DNA from: Bacillota bacterium
Lineage (GTDB): Bacteria > Bacillota > Clostridia > Oscillospirales > Ruminococcaceae
Reading direction: 5' to 3'
Assembly: GCA_023460035.1 (NCBI GenBank)
Contig: JAEWRN010000024.1
Span: 17,211-81,210 of the forward strand
DNA length: 64,000 nucleotides
Shown: positions 1 through 8,684 of the stretch, one piece after another
Position numbering within the stretch: position 1 is the first letter of the stretch
Layout of the letters: each line of letters opens with the position of its first letter
Made by a program: the position numbers and the translations under genes
Notes under the pieces: generated by a model
What the model was told of the DNA's origin: nothing
Database searches by the model: none
What the model saw: only the letters and a program-made list of their open reading frames with translations

Positions 1-1
1 G

Positions 2-2122
2 CGTCGGCTTTACTACCTTTCGGCCGAATTTCTGGTTGGCCGCCTGCTGGCCTGCAACCTGCTGAACCTTGGCCTGTGGGACGAGGTGGAGGCAGAGCTT
101 GCCGCCGGGGGCAAAAGCATTGCCACGCTGGAGGACGCAGAGCCGGAGCCCAGCCTTGGCAACGGCGGCCTTGGCCGCCTTGCCGCCTGCTTTTTAGATT
201 CTATTGCCACGCTGGGCCTGCCGGGTGACGGCGTGGGCCTGTGCTACCACGAAGGTCTGTTTCGGCAAAAATTTGTGGACAAAAAGCAGACCGAGCTGCC
301 CGACGGCTGGCTGCAGCAAAACAACTGGCTGGTGGACACCGGCCGCAGCTTTGAAGTGGAGTTTGGCTTTGGCCGGCTGCGTGCAAAGCTGCTGTACATC
401 GACGTGCCCGGCTATGGTGGCAAAACAAAAAACCGGCTGCACCTGTTTGACCTTGACGGGGTGGACCCGTCAATCATCACCGACGGCATTGCGTTTGACA
501 AAGAGGACCTTGCGCACAACCTGACGCTGTTTCTTTACCCCGACGATTCGGACCACAAGGGCCGCATGCTGCGCATTTACCAGCAGTACTTTTTGGTCTC
601 GTGCGCCGCACAGCTGATTTTGGGCGACCTTGCGGCCGCAGGGCGCACGCTGCGCGAGCTGCCCGACGCGGTGGCCATTCAAATCAACGACACCCACCCG
701 TCGATGATTATCCCCGAGTTGGTGCGCCGGCTGATGGCGCAGGGCATCCCGTTTGACGAAGCTGCCGACCTTGTGACGCGCACCTGCGCCTACACCAACC
801 ACACCATTTTGGCCGAAGCGCTGGAAAAATGGCCGCTGGCCGACCTTACCACCGCCGTGCCCGCGCTGGTGCCGGTCATCACCGCGCTGGCAAAGCGCGC
901 TGCACAGCGGCACCCCGCCCCGCAGCTTGCCATCATTGACGAGCAGCAGCGGGTGCACATGGCCCGCATGGATTTGCACTATGGCTTTTCGGTGAACGGT
1001 GTGGCCGCGCTGCACACCGAAATTTTAGAGGCATCTGAGTTAAAGCCGTTTTACGACATTTACCCCGAAAAATTTTCGAACAAGACGAACGGCATCACCT
1101 TTCGCCGGTGGCTGATGGTGGCAAACCCGGCACTTTCGGCCTTTATCAGCCGCCACATCGGCGACGGCTGGCGCCAGAACGCCGACGAGCTGGCCGGGCT
1201 GATGGCGCTGCAAAACGACGCCGAGGCACTGGGCGAGCTGTGCGAGATCAAGCGGCAGAACAAGCTGCGGCTGGCGGCTGCTCTTGCCGCGCAGGACGGC
1301 ATTGCGCTGAACCCCGAAAGCATTTTTGACGTGCAGATCAAGCGGCTGCACGAGTATAAGCGCCAGCAGATGAACCTGCTGTATATTATTTGGAAATACC
1401 GCGAAATCCGCGCGGGCAAGGTGCCCAAGCGGCCCATCACCTTTTTGTTTGGGGCCAAGGCCGCGCCTGCCTATGTGCTGGCAAAGGACATCATCCACGC
1501 GCTGCTGTGCCTTGCGCAGGTCATCGAGCAGGACCCCGCCGTCTCGCCGTGGCTAAAGCTGGTGTTTGTCGAAAACTACAACGTCTCCCGCGCAGAAAAG
1601 CTCATCCCCGCGGCGGATGTGTCCGAGCAGATCAGCCTTGCCTCCAAAGAGGCGTCCGGCACCGGCAACATGAAGCTGATGCTGAACGGGGCGCTGACCC
1701 TTGGCACGCTGGACGGCGCCAATGTGGAGATTGCCGACCTTGTGGGCGGCGACAACATTTACCTGTTTGGCCGCCACAGCGACGAGGTGATTCGGCTGTA
1801 CGACGAAGGCAGCTACAATGCCGCCGCGCTGGCCGAAGACCCGTTTATTGCCCCGCTGGTTGACTTTTTGCTGAGCAAGCCGATGCTGCGGGCGGGCGAT
1901 GCGGGCAGCCTTGGCCGCCTGTACCAGGACCTGACCCACAAAGACTGGTTTATGGCGCTGCTGGATTTGCAGGATTATATCCGCGTCAAAGAACAGCTGT
2001 TTGACGACTATGAAAACCGCCCGCTGTGGGCACAAAAAATGCTGATTAACATTGCAAAAGCGGGCTTTTTCTCCTCTGACCGTACTATTTTGCAGTATAA
2101 CCGCGACATCTGGCATTTATAA
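2..2122 (+). CDS. glgP: Glycogen/alpha-glucan phosphorylase, 5'-truncated by window edge
   Basis: Phosphorolyses alpha-1,4-glucan chains to glucose-1-phosphate in the cytoplasm. The reading frame is already open at base 2, where it encodes YYLSAEFLVGR, a conserved N-terminal segment of the GT35 family, so the true start lies outside the window and roughly the first hundred residues are missing (family size about 800; 706 residues are visible). The pyridoxal-phosphate lysine is in GTGNMKLMLNGA (codon at 1673-1675), followed by TLGTLDGANVEI. Other family landmarks are INDTHPSM, KTNGITFRRW and QIKRLHEYKRQ. A strong hairpin terminator follows the stop. No neighbour in the window belongs to glycogen metabolism. 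The identification is firm. Confidence 0.96.
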   Translation, partial: RRLYYLSAEFLVGRLLACNLLNLGLWDEVEAELAAGGKSIATLEDAEPEPSLGNGGLGRLAACFLDSIATLGLPGDGVGLCYHEGLFRQKFVDKKQTELPDGWLQQNNWLVDTGRSFEVEFGFGRLRAKLLYIDVPGYGGKTKNRLHLFDLDGVDPSIITDGIAFDKEDLAHNLTLFLYPDDSDHKGRMLRIYQQYFLVSCAAQLILGDLAAAGRTLRELPDAVAIQINDTHPSMIIPELVRRLMAQGIPFDEAADLVTRTCAYTNHTILAEALEKWPLADLTTAVPALVPVITALAKRAAQRHPAPQLAIIDEQQRVHMARMDLHYGFSVNGVAALHTEILEASELKPFYDIYPEKFSNKTNGITFRRWLMVANPALSAFISRHIGDGWRQNADELAGLMALQNDAEALGELCEIKRQNKLRLAAALAAQDGIALNPESIFDVQIKRLHEYKRQQMNLLYIIWKYREIRAGKVPKRPITFLFGAKAAPAYVLAKDIIHALLCLAQVIEQDPAVSPWLKLVFVENYNVSRAEKLIPAADVSEQISLASKEASGTGNMKLMLNGALTLGTLDGANVEIADLVGGDNIYLFGRHSDEVIRLYDEGSYNAAALAEDPFIAPLVDFLLSKPMLRAGDAGSLGRLYQDLTHKDWFMALLDLQDYIRVKEQLFDDYENRPLWAQKMLINIAKAGFFSSDRTILQYNRDIWHL

Positions 2123-2160
2123 TTTTGTTTTCCCCCTGCCGTTTTTCGGCACCTTCCCCG

Positions 2161-2202
2161 GCAAAGCGCGCCCGCCGCAACGGGTGCGCTTTGCCTTTTT
2201 TA
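2161..2202 (+). terminator. Intrinsic terminator of glgP
   Basis: GCAAAGCGC (2161-2169) pairs with GCGCTTTGC (2186-2194), extended by an inner CCCG/CGGG, and is followed by CTTTTTTAT. It lies 39 nt after the glgP stop. Confidence 0.85.
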
Positions 2203-2217
2203 TTCCCCCTTTTTTCG

Positions 2218-2272
2218 GCGCCAAAAAGCCCGCCGTGTGCAACGCGCTGCACACGGCGGGCTTTTTTAGTTT
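2218..2272. terminator. Bidirectional terminator between glgP and the pirin gene
   Basis: An 18-bp perfect stem (arms 2223-2240 and 2249-2266) with an 8-nt loop is flanked by A-runs on the left and T-runs on the right, so it can stop transcripts from both converging genes. Confidence 0.85.
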
Positions 2273-2305
2273 TTATTTTGTGCGGCTGCCTGCCGCACCG
2301 CCCGG

Positions 2306-3151
2306 TTAAGGCATGCCGTTTTCTTTGATAAAGGTGCCGCTGCGCAGCTCGTCAAACGCCTGCTCCAGCTCGGCGCGGGTGTTCATCACAATCGGCCCGC
2401 CCCACGCAACCGGCTCGTGCAGCGGCGGGGCCGCAAAAAAGATAGCACGCAGCACGCTGCCCGCACCGGCGGCAAGCTCTACCTCGTCGCCGTCGGTCAA
2501 TAGCACGGCCGACTTTTCGGCAATCTGCTCGCCGTTCACCACGCCGTCGCCCTCAATCAAAAATACAAACGCCGTTTGCCCGTGCGGGGCGGGCACCGCA
2601 ATGCTGCCGCCCGCGGGCAGCGTTAAATCTAAAATCGTCGCGGGCAGGTGGCGGGGGGTCACGCCCTTTACGCCGCCAAATTCACCCGAAAGCACCCGCA
2701 CCTCCACCCCGTTTTGCACCGTGTGCCCCATCATGTCCGGGGTGATGCCAAGGTAGGCCGGGTGGGTCATTTTTTCGCTTTTTGCAAGGTTTAGCCAAAG
2801 CTGAAAACCCAGCATGCGCTCGGACGGTTTTGGCATCTCCTCATGCAAAATGCCGCTGCCCGCCGTCATCCACTGGCTGTCGCCGGCGCCAATGGCCCCG
2901 CTGTTGCCAAGGCTGTCCTTGTGCTCAATCCGGCCCGAAATCAAATAGGTCACCGTTTCAATGCCGCGGTGCGGGTGCATGGGGAAACCCTTGATATAGT
3001 CCTCGGGGTCGGCAGAGTCAAACGAGTCGAGCATCAAAAACGGGTCGAACAGCTGTACATCGTCATACCCCAGCACCCGCACCAGGTGTACCCCGGCACC
3101 GTCGGTGGCATGGAAACCGCGCAAGACCTTGCGAATCTCTCTTCTGCTCAT
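2306..3151 (-). CDS. Pirin family protein (bicupin, quercetinase-like)
   Basis: A 281-residue protein of normal pirin length. The N-terminal cupin holds the metal ligands H59 and H61 (MHPHRGIETVTY), H103 and E105 (ILHEEMP), at the same spacing as characterised pirins; the second cupin has no ligand set, as usual. Some family members, such as Escherichia coli YhhW, oxygenate quercetin; others are regulatory or redox proteins, so the reaction here is not settled. The start overlaps the stop of the extradiol-dioxygenase gene (ATG at 3151-3149 inside its terminal TCATGA context), which implies translational coupling. The two genes form a dioxygenase-like pair under the promoter at 3998-4026. Confidence 0.92.
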   Translation of the reverse strand: MSRREIRKVLRGFHATDGAGVHLVRVLGYDDVQLFDPFLMLDSFDSADPEDYIKGFPMHPHRGIETVTYLISGRIEHKDSLGNSGAIGAGDSQWMTAGSGILHEEMPKPSERMLGFQLWLNLAKSEKMTHPAYLGITPDMMGHTVQNGVEVRVLSGEFGGVKGVTPRHLPATILDLTLPAGGSIAVPAPHGQTAFVFLIEGDGVVNGEQIAEKSAVLLTDGDEVELAAGAGSVLRAIFFAAPPLHEPVAWGGPIVMNTRAELEQAFDELRSGTFIKENGMP

Positions 3152-3936
3152 ACTTCTTCTTTGCCTCCTTCAAATAAATACCCTGTCATGGAAAGCGACC
3201 CCATCACGCACACGGGGTTGAACACCGTCACCTGCTCGCCGCCGGTGCAGGCGCCCAGCACATACAGCAGCGGGGCGTAGTGGTCCGGCATCGGCACCGC
3301 AAGCGCGGCCGCGTCGCCCAGCCGGTCGTACTGCAGCACCTTGTCGATGTCGCCGCGCAAAATGGCCTCTTTAATCGTGTCGTCAAACTGCTGGGCCAGC
3401 GCGTAGCCGCCTTCCATATCCCAGCTGACCCGCGCAAGGTTGTGTACCACATTGCCGGAGCCCAAAATCAACACTCCTTCGTCCCGCAGGGGGCGCAGAG
3501 CCTGCCCCAGTTCGTACTGGCGGCGCGGGCTTGCCGTGCGGTCCACACTGAGCTGCACGACCGGGATATCAGCCGCCGGGTACATGTGGGCCAGCACCGA
3601 CCAGCTGCCGTGGTCAATCCCCCAGGTGTTGTCGGTCTGCACCGCGCTGCCCAGCAGCTCGTGCACACGGGCAGCGAGCGCGGGCGAACCCGCGGCGGGG
3701 TAGGTTTTGGCATATAACTCGGGCGGGAAGCCATACATATCATAAATCGTGCGAGGCGAGGGGTCGTCGTTCACCCGGCTGCCGGGCACATACCAGTGGG
3801 CCGACACCGACAAAATGGCCTTGGGCCGGGGCATTTTTTGCCCCAGTGCGCGCCACGCGGCGGTAAAGCTGTTATTTTCGATTGCGTTCATGGGCGAACC
3901 GTGCCCTGCAAATAAAACCGGTAACCGTTCCATCAT
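3148..3936 (-). CDS. ygiD: DODA-type extradiol aromatic ring-opening dioxygenase (YgiD family)
   Basis: Class III extradiol (LigB-like) family of about 262 residues, the usual length for YgiD/DODA proteins that open catecholic rings such as DOPA. Family motifs with the metal-binding and catalytic histidines are visible: FAGHGSPMNA at the N-terminus, LSVSAHWYVPG, IDHGSWSVL and GSGNVVHNL. I place the start at ATG 3936, five nucleotides after AAAAGGAG; the in-frame GTG at 3942 overlaps that ribosome site and the next ATG (3933) is equally possible. It is the first gene of a two-gene operon with pirin. The chemistry needs oxygen, which is odd in a probable anaerobe, so the substrate and the reaction may differ from the named family. 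Confidence 0.9.
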   Translation of the reverse strand: MMERLPVLFAGHGSPMNAIENNSFTAAWRALGQKMPRPKAILSVSAHWYVPGSRVNDDPSPRTIYDMYGFPPELYAKTYPAAGSPALAARVHELLGSAVQTDNTWGIDHGSWSVLAHMYPAADIPVVQLSVDRTASPRRQYELGQALRPLRDEGVLILGSGNVVHNLARVSWDMEGGYALAQQFDDTIKEAILRGDIDKVLQYDRLGDAAALAVPMPDHYAPLLYVLGACTGGEQVTVFNPVCVMGSLSMTGYLFEGGKEEV

Positions 3937-3997
3937 CAGCACTCCTTTTGCCGTGTTTGCGGCAGAGAGACTATTTTTGAGATTTTTTACCGTTTAA

Positions 3998-4026
3998 ATC
4001 ATAGCAAATTACAGGGAAAAAGTCTA
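3998..4026 (-). promoter_or_regulatory. Promoter of the ygiD-pirin operon
   Basis: On the minus strand, TAGACT (4026-4021), a 17-nt spacer and TATGAT (4003-3998) lie about 60 nt upstream of the ygiD start. Confidence 0.6.
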
Positions 4027-4047
4027 CCCCTGTACCGTGAAATAACA

Positions 4048-4095
4048 GCAGCCCGCCCGGCAAGATTGCCGGGCGGGCTGCGTTTTTTGTTTTTT
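4048..4095. terminator. Hairpin terminator downstream of pepD
   Basis: AGCCCGCCCGGCA and its complement flank a 4-nt loop (about 4049-4079). The good T-run (CGTTTTTTGTTTTT) is on the plus strand, while the minus strand, where pepD ends, has only CTGTTATTT. Its position nevertheless fits pepD termination. Confidence 0.6.
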
Positions 4096-4119
4096 ACACT
4101 TGTAGTGCCGGGGGCCGGT

Positions 4120-5556
4120 TTATTTTGCGCGGCGCAGTACCTCGCACAGCATTTTCCAGGTGCGCTGGGTAGAGGGGATGCTCAGCCGCTCGCGGCTGGT
4201 GTGTACCCCGCTCATGTCCGGCCCGATGGACACGCTGTCAAACCCGGGCAGCTTGCCGGCAAACAGCCCGCATTCCAGCCCGGCGTGAATGGCCTCGATT
4301 TTCGGGTCTTTGCCGTACTGGTCGCGGTAGACCTCTACCATTAAATCGCGCAGCGGCGAATTGGCAAGGTATTCCCAGCCGGGGTAATCACCGTGGATGG
4401 AAATACCCCCGCCCAGCTGGGCCATCAGGCAGCGGATGCGGTCGACCATCATCTGCTTTTGGCTTTCCACACTGCTGCGCACGCTGAACGACGCGGTGAG
4501 GGTGCCCTCTTCGGTGGTCAAAATGCCAAGGTTTAGCGAGGTCTGTACAAGGCCGGCAATGTCGGCGCTCATCGTCTGCACGCCGTTCGGCATGCAGGTC
4601 AGCAGGCAGATGGCCTTTTCGGTAGAAGCTTTGTCCATCGGCTGCGCGCCGGCCGCTTCGTCCTCACAGTGCAAATAAAGGCCGGGGTCTACCTTGTGGT
4701 ATTCGTTTTGCAGCGTCGTTTGCAGCTCGCCCACCGCGGCGCGCACCGCAGCGGGGTCTTTCGCGCACAGCACCGCCACCGTGTGCAGCGGGATGGCGTT
4801 GTCCTTTGTGCCGCCGGCCACCGTCACCAGACGCAGGTCTGTTTTTTGCGAAAGCGCGTACAGCACGCGGCCCATCAGCATGTTGGAGTTGCCAAGCCCT
4901 TTGTGGATTTCGCCGCCCGAATGGCCGCCCAACAGGCCGCCCAGTGTCAGGCGCAGCACCGTGCCCTCATACGCCGCGCGTGCCAGCGGCAGCGTGCAGG
5001 TGGTGCGGTTGCCGCCCGCGCAGCTGACGGTAAAAATGCCCTCTTCTTCAGAGTCGATATTGATCATGCGGCGGCCTTTCAGCGGCGAAACGTCGATTGC
5101 CGAAGCCCCCAGCAGGCCAATTTCTTCATCCACGGTAAACACCGCCTCAATGGGCGGGTGGGGCAGGTCGTGCGCATCCAGCACCGCCAGCGCCATCGCG
5201 ACGGCGATGCCGTCGTCGCCGCCCAGCGTCGTGCCGTCGGCGTGCAGCTCGTCGCCGTCCACCACCAGTGTCAGGCCCTCTTTTTCCATGTCCTTTGTGC
5301 TGCCGGGCACGGCCTCGCACACCATGTCCAAATGGCCCTGTAAAATCATCGGCTCGGCCTTTTCGTAACCCGGCGTGCCGTCTTTAAAAATAATGATGTT
5401 GCCCAGCTTGTCCTGCACATAGGCAAGGTTTCGCTGCTTTGCAAAGTCCACACACCAGTCACTGATGGCCTGCGTGTTGCCCGACCCGCGGGGAATTTCG
5501 CTCATCTGCTCAAAAAAACCGAACACAGTTTGGGGCTCTAAGTTTAACTTGCTCAT
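4120..5556 (-). CDS. pepD: Aminoacyl-histidine dipeptidase (M20C)
   Basis: Cytoplasmic di-zinc peptidase that cleaves Xaa-His and related dipeptides. At 478 residues it matches PepD of enterobacteria and clostridia. The zinc ligands sit in the expected order: LQGHLDMV, GGDDGIAVAM, VDEEIGLLGA (catalytic glutamate and ligand), INIDSEEEG and the late AIHAGLECGLF histidine. The ATG is preceded by AAAGGAGGAAAGAGCA. The ClC channel gene lies 60 nt upstream on the same strand and may be co-transcribed. Nothing is missing or unusual. Confidence 0.95.
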   Translation of the reverse strand: MSKLNLEPQTVFGFFEQMSEIPRGSGNTQAISDWCVDFAKQRNLAYVQDKLGNIIIFKDGTPGYEKAEPMILQGHLDMVCEAVPGSTKDMEKEGLTLVVDGDELHADGTTLGGDDGIAVAMALAVLDAHDLPHPPIEAVFTVDEEIGLLGASAIDVSPLKGRRMINIDSEEEGIFTVSCAGGNRTTCTLPLARAAYEGTVLRLTLGGLLGGHSGGEIHKGLGNSNMLMGRVLYALSQKTDLRLVTVAGGTKDNAIPLHTVAVLCAKDPAAVRAAVGELQTTLQNEYHKVDPGLYLHCEDEAAGAQPMDKASTEKAICLLTCMPNGVQTMSADIAGLVQTSLNLGILTTEEGTLTASFSVRSSVESQKQMMVDRIRCLMAQLGGGISIHGDYPGWEYLANSPLRDLMVEVYRDQYGKDPKIEAIHAGLECGLFAGKLPGFDSVSIGPDMSGVHTSRERLSIPSTQRTWKMLCEVLRRAK

Positions 5557-5616
5557 TGCTCTTTCCTCCTTTTATTTGGACAAAAACGCCCAAGGGGCTG
5601 TTTTGTACTGCCTGTT

Positions 5617-7212
5617 TCAGCCGCGCTTTGGCGCGGCGGCCTGCCGGGGCTGATCCTGCGCATAGCAAATGCGCCGCAGCGCCCGGTTGACTTCGTCGTA
5701 CTGTGCTTCTGATGACAGCACGACCAGATAATCACCCTGTAGCAGCCTTGTTTCACCGCTGGGCACCAGCTCGCGGTTGCCCCGCCGCACCCCGGCCACC
5801 AGCACATTTTGCGGCCAGTCGACCTCGCTGATTTTTTTACCGGCCGCGCTGCTGCCCAGCTCTACCGGGGTTTCTAATATCACGCCGTGGCGTTTGTGCC
5901 CTGTGCCCGCGGCGGTTTGCGGGCGGCCCCTGCTGGCCATGCGCTCCAGCAGCACCTCATAAATGGGCAAAACGCCCAGCAGGTCGCTGGTCAGCAGTGC
6001 CACAAAGGCCACCAGTGCCACCGGCAGCAGGTGCACCAGCGAGCCGGTCATTTCAACCATCAACAAAATACTGGTCACCGGTGCTTTGACCGCGCTGGAC
6101 ATCGCGCCCGCCATGGCGCACACACAAAACACCGGCACATAGCTTTCTACCGGCAGCACCCCGCCCAGCGCCTGCCCAAACAGGCTGCCGGTCAGCGCGC
6201 CCACGGCAAGGATTGGCATAAAAATGCCGCCGGGCAGCCCGCTGCCAAAGCTGGTGCAGGTGAACAGCAGCTTGCACACAAGGTACAGTGCCAGCAGCGA
6301 TATGCCGGTTTTCGCCTCTTCGGACAGCTCAATCAGGTTTTGCCCGCTGCCCAGCACCTGCGGCAGCAGCAGCCCGCAGGGCAGAGCAAACAGCAAGGCC
6401 AGCGCGGCGCGCAGCTTTTCGGGCAGCTTGCCGTACAGCGTATCCGCCGCAAGCAGGCTGCGGTTTGTCAGCGCGCCCACCAGCCCCGCCAACAGCCCCA
6501 GCGGCAGCAGCCAGCCGTAATCGGTAATCGGCAGCTCGGGTATAGTGGCATAGCTGAGCACCGGCCGCAGCCCAAAAAAGTATTTTGACACCGTGTCGGC
6601 TGTCAGAGCCGCCGTGGTGGAAGCGATTAAAATATTGGGCGAAAAGGTGCGGTGCACCTCTTCGAGTGCAAAAATAATACCGGACAGCGGGGCGTTGAAC
6701 GCGCCGGAAAGGCCCGCCGACGCACCGGCCGTGATGAGGTAATTATCCTCGAGCTTGCTTTTGCCAAGCCCCTTTGCGACCACCTGCCCGCCGCAGGCAC
6801 CAATTTGAATCATCGGCCCCTCGCGCCCCAGCGACAGGCCAAACAGCGCGCCCAAAAAGCCCGCGGCAAACCGCACCGGCAAAATGGCCCACCAGCGCAT
6901 TTTCATGCCCAGCAGCACAACGCCTTCTACCTGCGGGATGCCGCTGCTTTTGGCATACGGCTCCAGCCGGATCAGCAGGTACAGCAAAGCACTTGCCGCC
7001 GCAATGGCCAGCAGCCAGCCGGTCACCAGCACCGGGTGCTGCTTTAAATAGGCATAAAGCGCAATTGCTTTTTCGGTGCCAAATTCAATGACCAGCCGGT
7101 ACAACGCCCCCAGCAGGCCGGATAAAAAGCCAACAAAAATGCCTTTGTAGGTCACGCTCCAGCGCAGCCGGCTCAACCCGGCAAGCGTTTTGTGCATGTT
7201 CGATTCCGCCAT
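5617..7212 (-). CDS. clcA: ClC-type chloride/proton channel with C-terminal TrkA-C domain
   Basis: Integral-membrane anion channel or H+/Cl- exchanger of 531 residues. The selectivity motifs are present: SSGIPQVEG, GREGPMIQIG (gating glutamate) and LPGGIFMPIL. The glutamate of GREGP is kept. After the membrane domain a TrkA-C regulatory domain of about 70 residues runs from roughly 455 to 525, typical of firmicute ClC proteins. I chose ATG 7212, which has GGAGTGGTGGCA before it; a longer frame reaching 7362 is arginine/proline-rich and has no such site. The chloride-versus-fluoride preference cannot be read. A promoter is visible about 160 nt upstream. Confidence 0.9.
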   Translation of the reverse strand: MAESNMHKTLAGLSRLRWSVTYKGIFVGFLSGLLGALYRLVIEFGTEKAIALYAYLKQHPVLVTGWLLAIAAASALLYLLIRLEPYAKSSGIPQVEGVVLLGMKMRWWAILPVRFAAGFLGALFGLSLGREGPMIQIGACGGQVVAKGLGKSKLEDNYLITAGASAGLSGAFNAPLSGIIFALEEVHRTFSPNILIASTTAALTADTVSKYFFGLRPVLSYATIPELPITDYGWLLPLGLLAGLVGALTNRSLLAADTLYGKLPEKLRAALALLFALPCGLLLPQVLGSGQNLIELSEEAKTGISLLALYLVCKLLFTCTSFGSGLPGGIFMPILAVGALTGSLFGQALGGVLPVESYVPVFCVCAMAGAMSSAVKAPVTSILLMVEMTGSLVHLLPVALVAFVALLTSDLLGVLPIYEVLLERMASRGRPQTAAGTGHKRHGVILETPVELGSSAAGKKISEVDWPQNVLVAGVRRGNRELVPSGETRLLQGDYLVVLSSEAQYDEVNRALRRICYAQDQPRQAAAPKRG

Positions 7213-7368
7213 TGCCACCACTCCAGATACAATTTGCGCCTCCCGGCATCGCGGGCAAACAGAACGCTCTTTTTCGCAGGGCGGCGGGCGCGGGGCGGGG
7301 CAAGCGGGGGTCGCGGGGAAACAGGGTGTCTTTGCCCCCCTGCGCAGCAAGGCAGGGGGCACAAAGCC

Positions 7369-7397
7369 ATTATACTATACTTTGTATGTTGCTACAA
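7369..7397 (-). promoter_or_regulatory. Probable promoter of the ClC gene
   Basis: Minus strand: TTGTAG (7397-7392), 17-nt spacer, perfect TATAAT (7374-7369). It implies a leader of about 155 nt. Confidence 0.5.
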
Positions 7398-7444
7398 ATA
7401 TAGCGGCAATATTTCAGACATATTACACAAATTCAAATCTTTCG

Positions 7445-8116
7445 TTACCACTCCAGCTCTTTGGCCAGTGCCTGCAGGCCGGCGGCATTGCTGAGCAGGT
7501 AGCCGCGCGCCGCCTTTTGCAGCAGGCCGCGGGTACAAAAGGTGTGCAGCGTGCGCAGCAAATGGCGCAGGCTGCAACCCAGGTATTCGGCCAGCATCGT
7601 GTAATTTGCAAAAAACCGGCCGCCGTCCTGCGTTTTTAAAATATACGCCGCCAGCCGTTGTTCCAGCGGGTACAGCAGGTTGCGGGCGGTATTGTTGTTG
7701 TTGCGGTGCACCTTGGCACAGGTTTGGCGCAGCACAAACTGCAAAAATAAATTGTCGGCCAGCAGCTGCGCACGGTACTTTTCCAGCGGCAGCGCGTAAC
7801 AGTAGGTCTCGCGCAGCGCCTGCACATTGCTTTTGGCCACCGGGTCGCTGAACAGCTCAAACTCGCCCAGCACCTGCACGTCGTCATACAAACAAAGCAG
7901 CAGGCTTTTGCCGTTTTCCAGCAGCTTAAACACCTTGCAGCTGCCCTCCAGCATCAGGTACAGCATGTCGGTGGCTTCGCTCTCGGTGTACAGGTACTCA
8001 CCGGCATGGAACACACAGGGCTGCAACAGCGCAAAGGTCTCGTTTGACACATTTGCCCGCACCAGCTGTGTTTCGCGCCAAAAGCGCTCAAACTCTTTGC
8101 TATTTGCCTGTTCCAT
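7445..8116 (-). CDS. Crp/Fnr family transcriptional regulator (YeiL-like)
   Basis: 223 residues: an N-terminal cyclic-nucleotide-type beta-roll (about 15-125, with FHAGEYLYTESE and GEFELFSD) and a C-terminal winged helix (about 145-205). No four-cysteine iron-sulfur cluster of FNR type is evident, so the effector is unknown. I take ATG 8116, which follows AGGAGGGACCCCAG; an in-frame start at 8200 would cover the promoter region. It is divergent from the DUF606 pair, with a 5-4-5 palindrome between them (8162-8175), so it probably controls that pair. Confidence 0.85.
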   Translation of the reverse strand: MEQANSKEFERFWRETQLVRANVSNETFALLQPCVFHAGEYLYTESEATDMLYLMLEGSCKVFKLLENGKSLLLCLYDDVQVLGEFELFSDPVAKSNVQALRETYCYALPLEKYRAQLLADNLFLQFVLRQTCAKVHRNNNNTARNLLYPLEQRLAAYILKTQDGGRFFANYTMLAEYLGCSLRHLLRTLHTFCTRGLLQKAARGYLLSNAAGLQALAKELEW

Positions 8117-8161
8117 CTGGGGTCCCTCCTGCTGCCGCGCGCAGCACCATATCGGTAAAAC

Positions 8162-8203
8162 ATGACATCCGTCATAGTCAATTTGGTTTCTTTGTGTCAT
8201 AAT
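8162..8203 (+). promoter_or_regulatory. Promoter of the DUF606 pair with a Crp/Fnr-like operator at -41.5
   Basis: Palindrome ATGACATCCGTCAT (8162-8175) abuts TAGTCA (8175-8180), a 17-nt spacer and CATAAT (8198-8203). With a start about seven bases after the -10 box, the palindrome centre falls at -41.5, the class II activator position of Crp/Fnr proteins. Confidence 0.6.
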
Positions 8204-8248
8204 GGCTGCACGGGCTGATCACTGCCCGCGAAAAAGGGAGAATCAGAC

Positions 8249-8668
8249 ATGAGCTTTTTGCTGTTATTGCTTGCCGGTGTATCCTTTGGCTTTATGGTCA
8301 GCATGAACGGGCAGCTGGCGGCCTACTTAAACCTGTATGAGGTCAGCTTGCTGGTGCATGCCATCGGCATGGTGCTGCTGCTGTTGTGGCAGCTGCTGCA
8401 CCGCGCAAAGCTGCGACTGCGCGGCGCGCCGGTGTATGTGTACTTCGTGGGCTTTTTTGGTGTGGCACTGGTGGTGACCAGCAGCTTTACCACCCGCGCG
8501 CTGGGCGCCGCCGCCATGATGGCGCTGTCGCTGACCGGGCAGCTGGTCATTTCGGCCGTCATTGACCACTTCGGGTGGTTTGGCGTGCCCAGGGTGCGGT
8601 TTTCGGCGCGGCGCCTGCCCGCCTACGGGGTAATTTTAACAGGGCTGCTATTGCTGCTGTACCAGTGA
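8249..8668 (+). CDS. DUF606/YdcZ-type DMT family membrane protein, first of pair
   Basis: 139 residues with four hydrophobic helices, of the small DUF606 (YdcZ) branch of the drug/metabolite transporter superfamily. Such proteins occur as tandem pairs or fused duplicates and are presumed to work as heterodimers; the substrate is unknown. The N-terminus has the typical SFGFMVSMNGQLAAYL. AAAGGGAG precedes the ATG. The partner starts 16 nt downstream. Likely controlled by the divergent Crp/Fnr regulator. Confidence 0.85.
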   Translation: MSFLLLLLAGVSFGFMVSMNGQLAAYLNLYEVSLLVHAIGMVLLLLWQLLHRAKLRLRGAPVYVYFVGFFGVALVVTSSFTTRALGAAAMMALSLTGQLVISAVIDHFGWFGVPRVRFSARRLPAYGVILTGLLLLLYQ

Positions 8669-8684
8669 AAGGGGTGGTGTTAAA

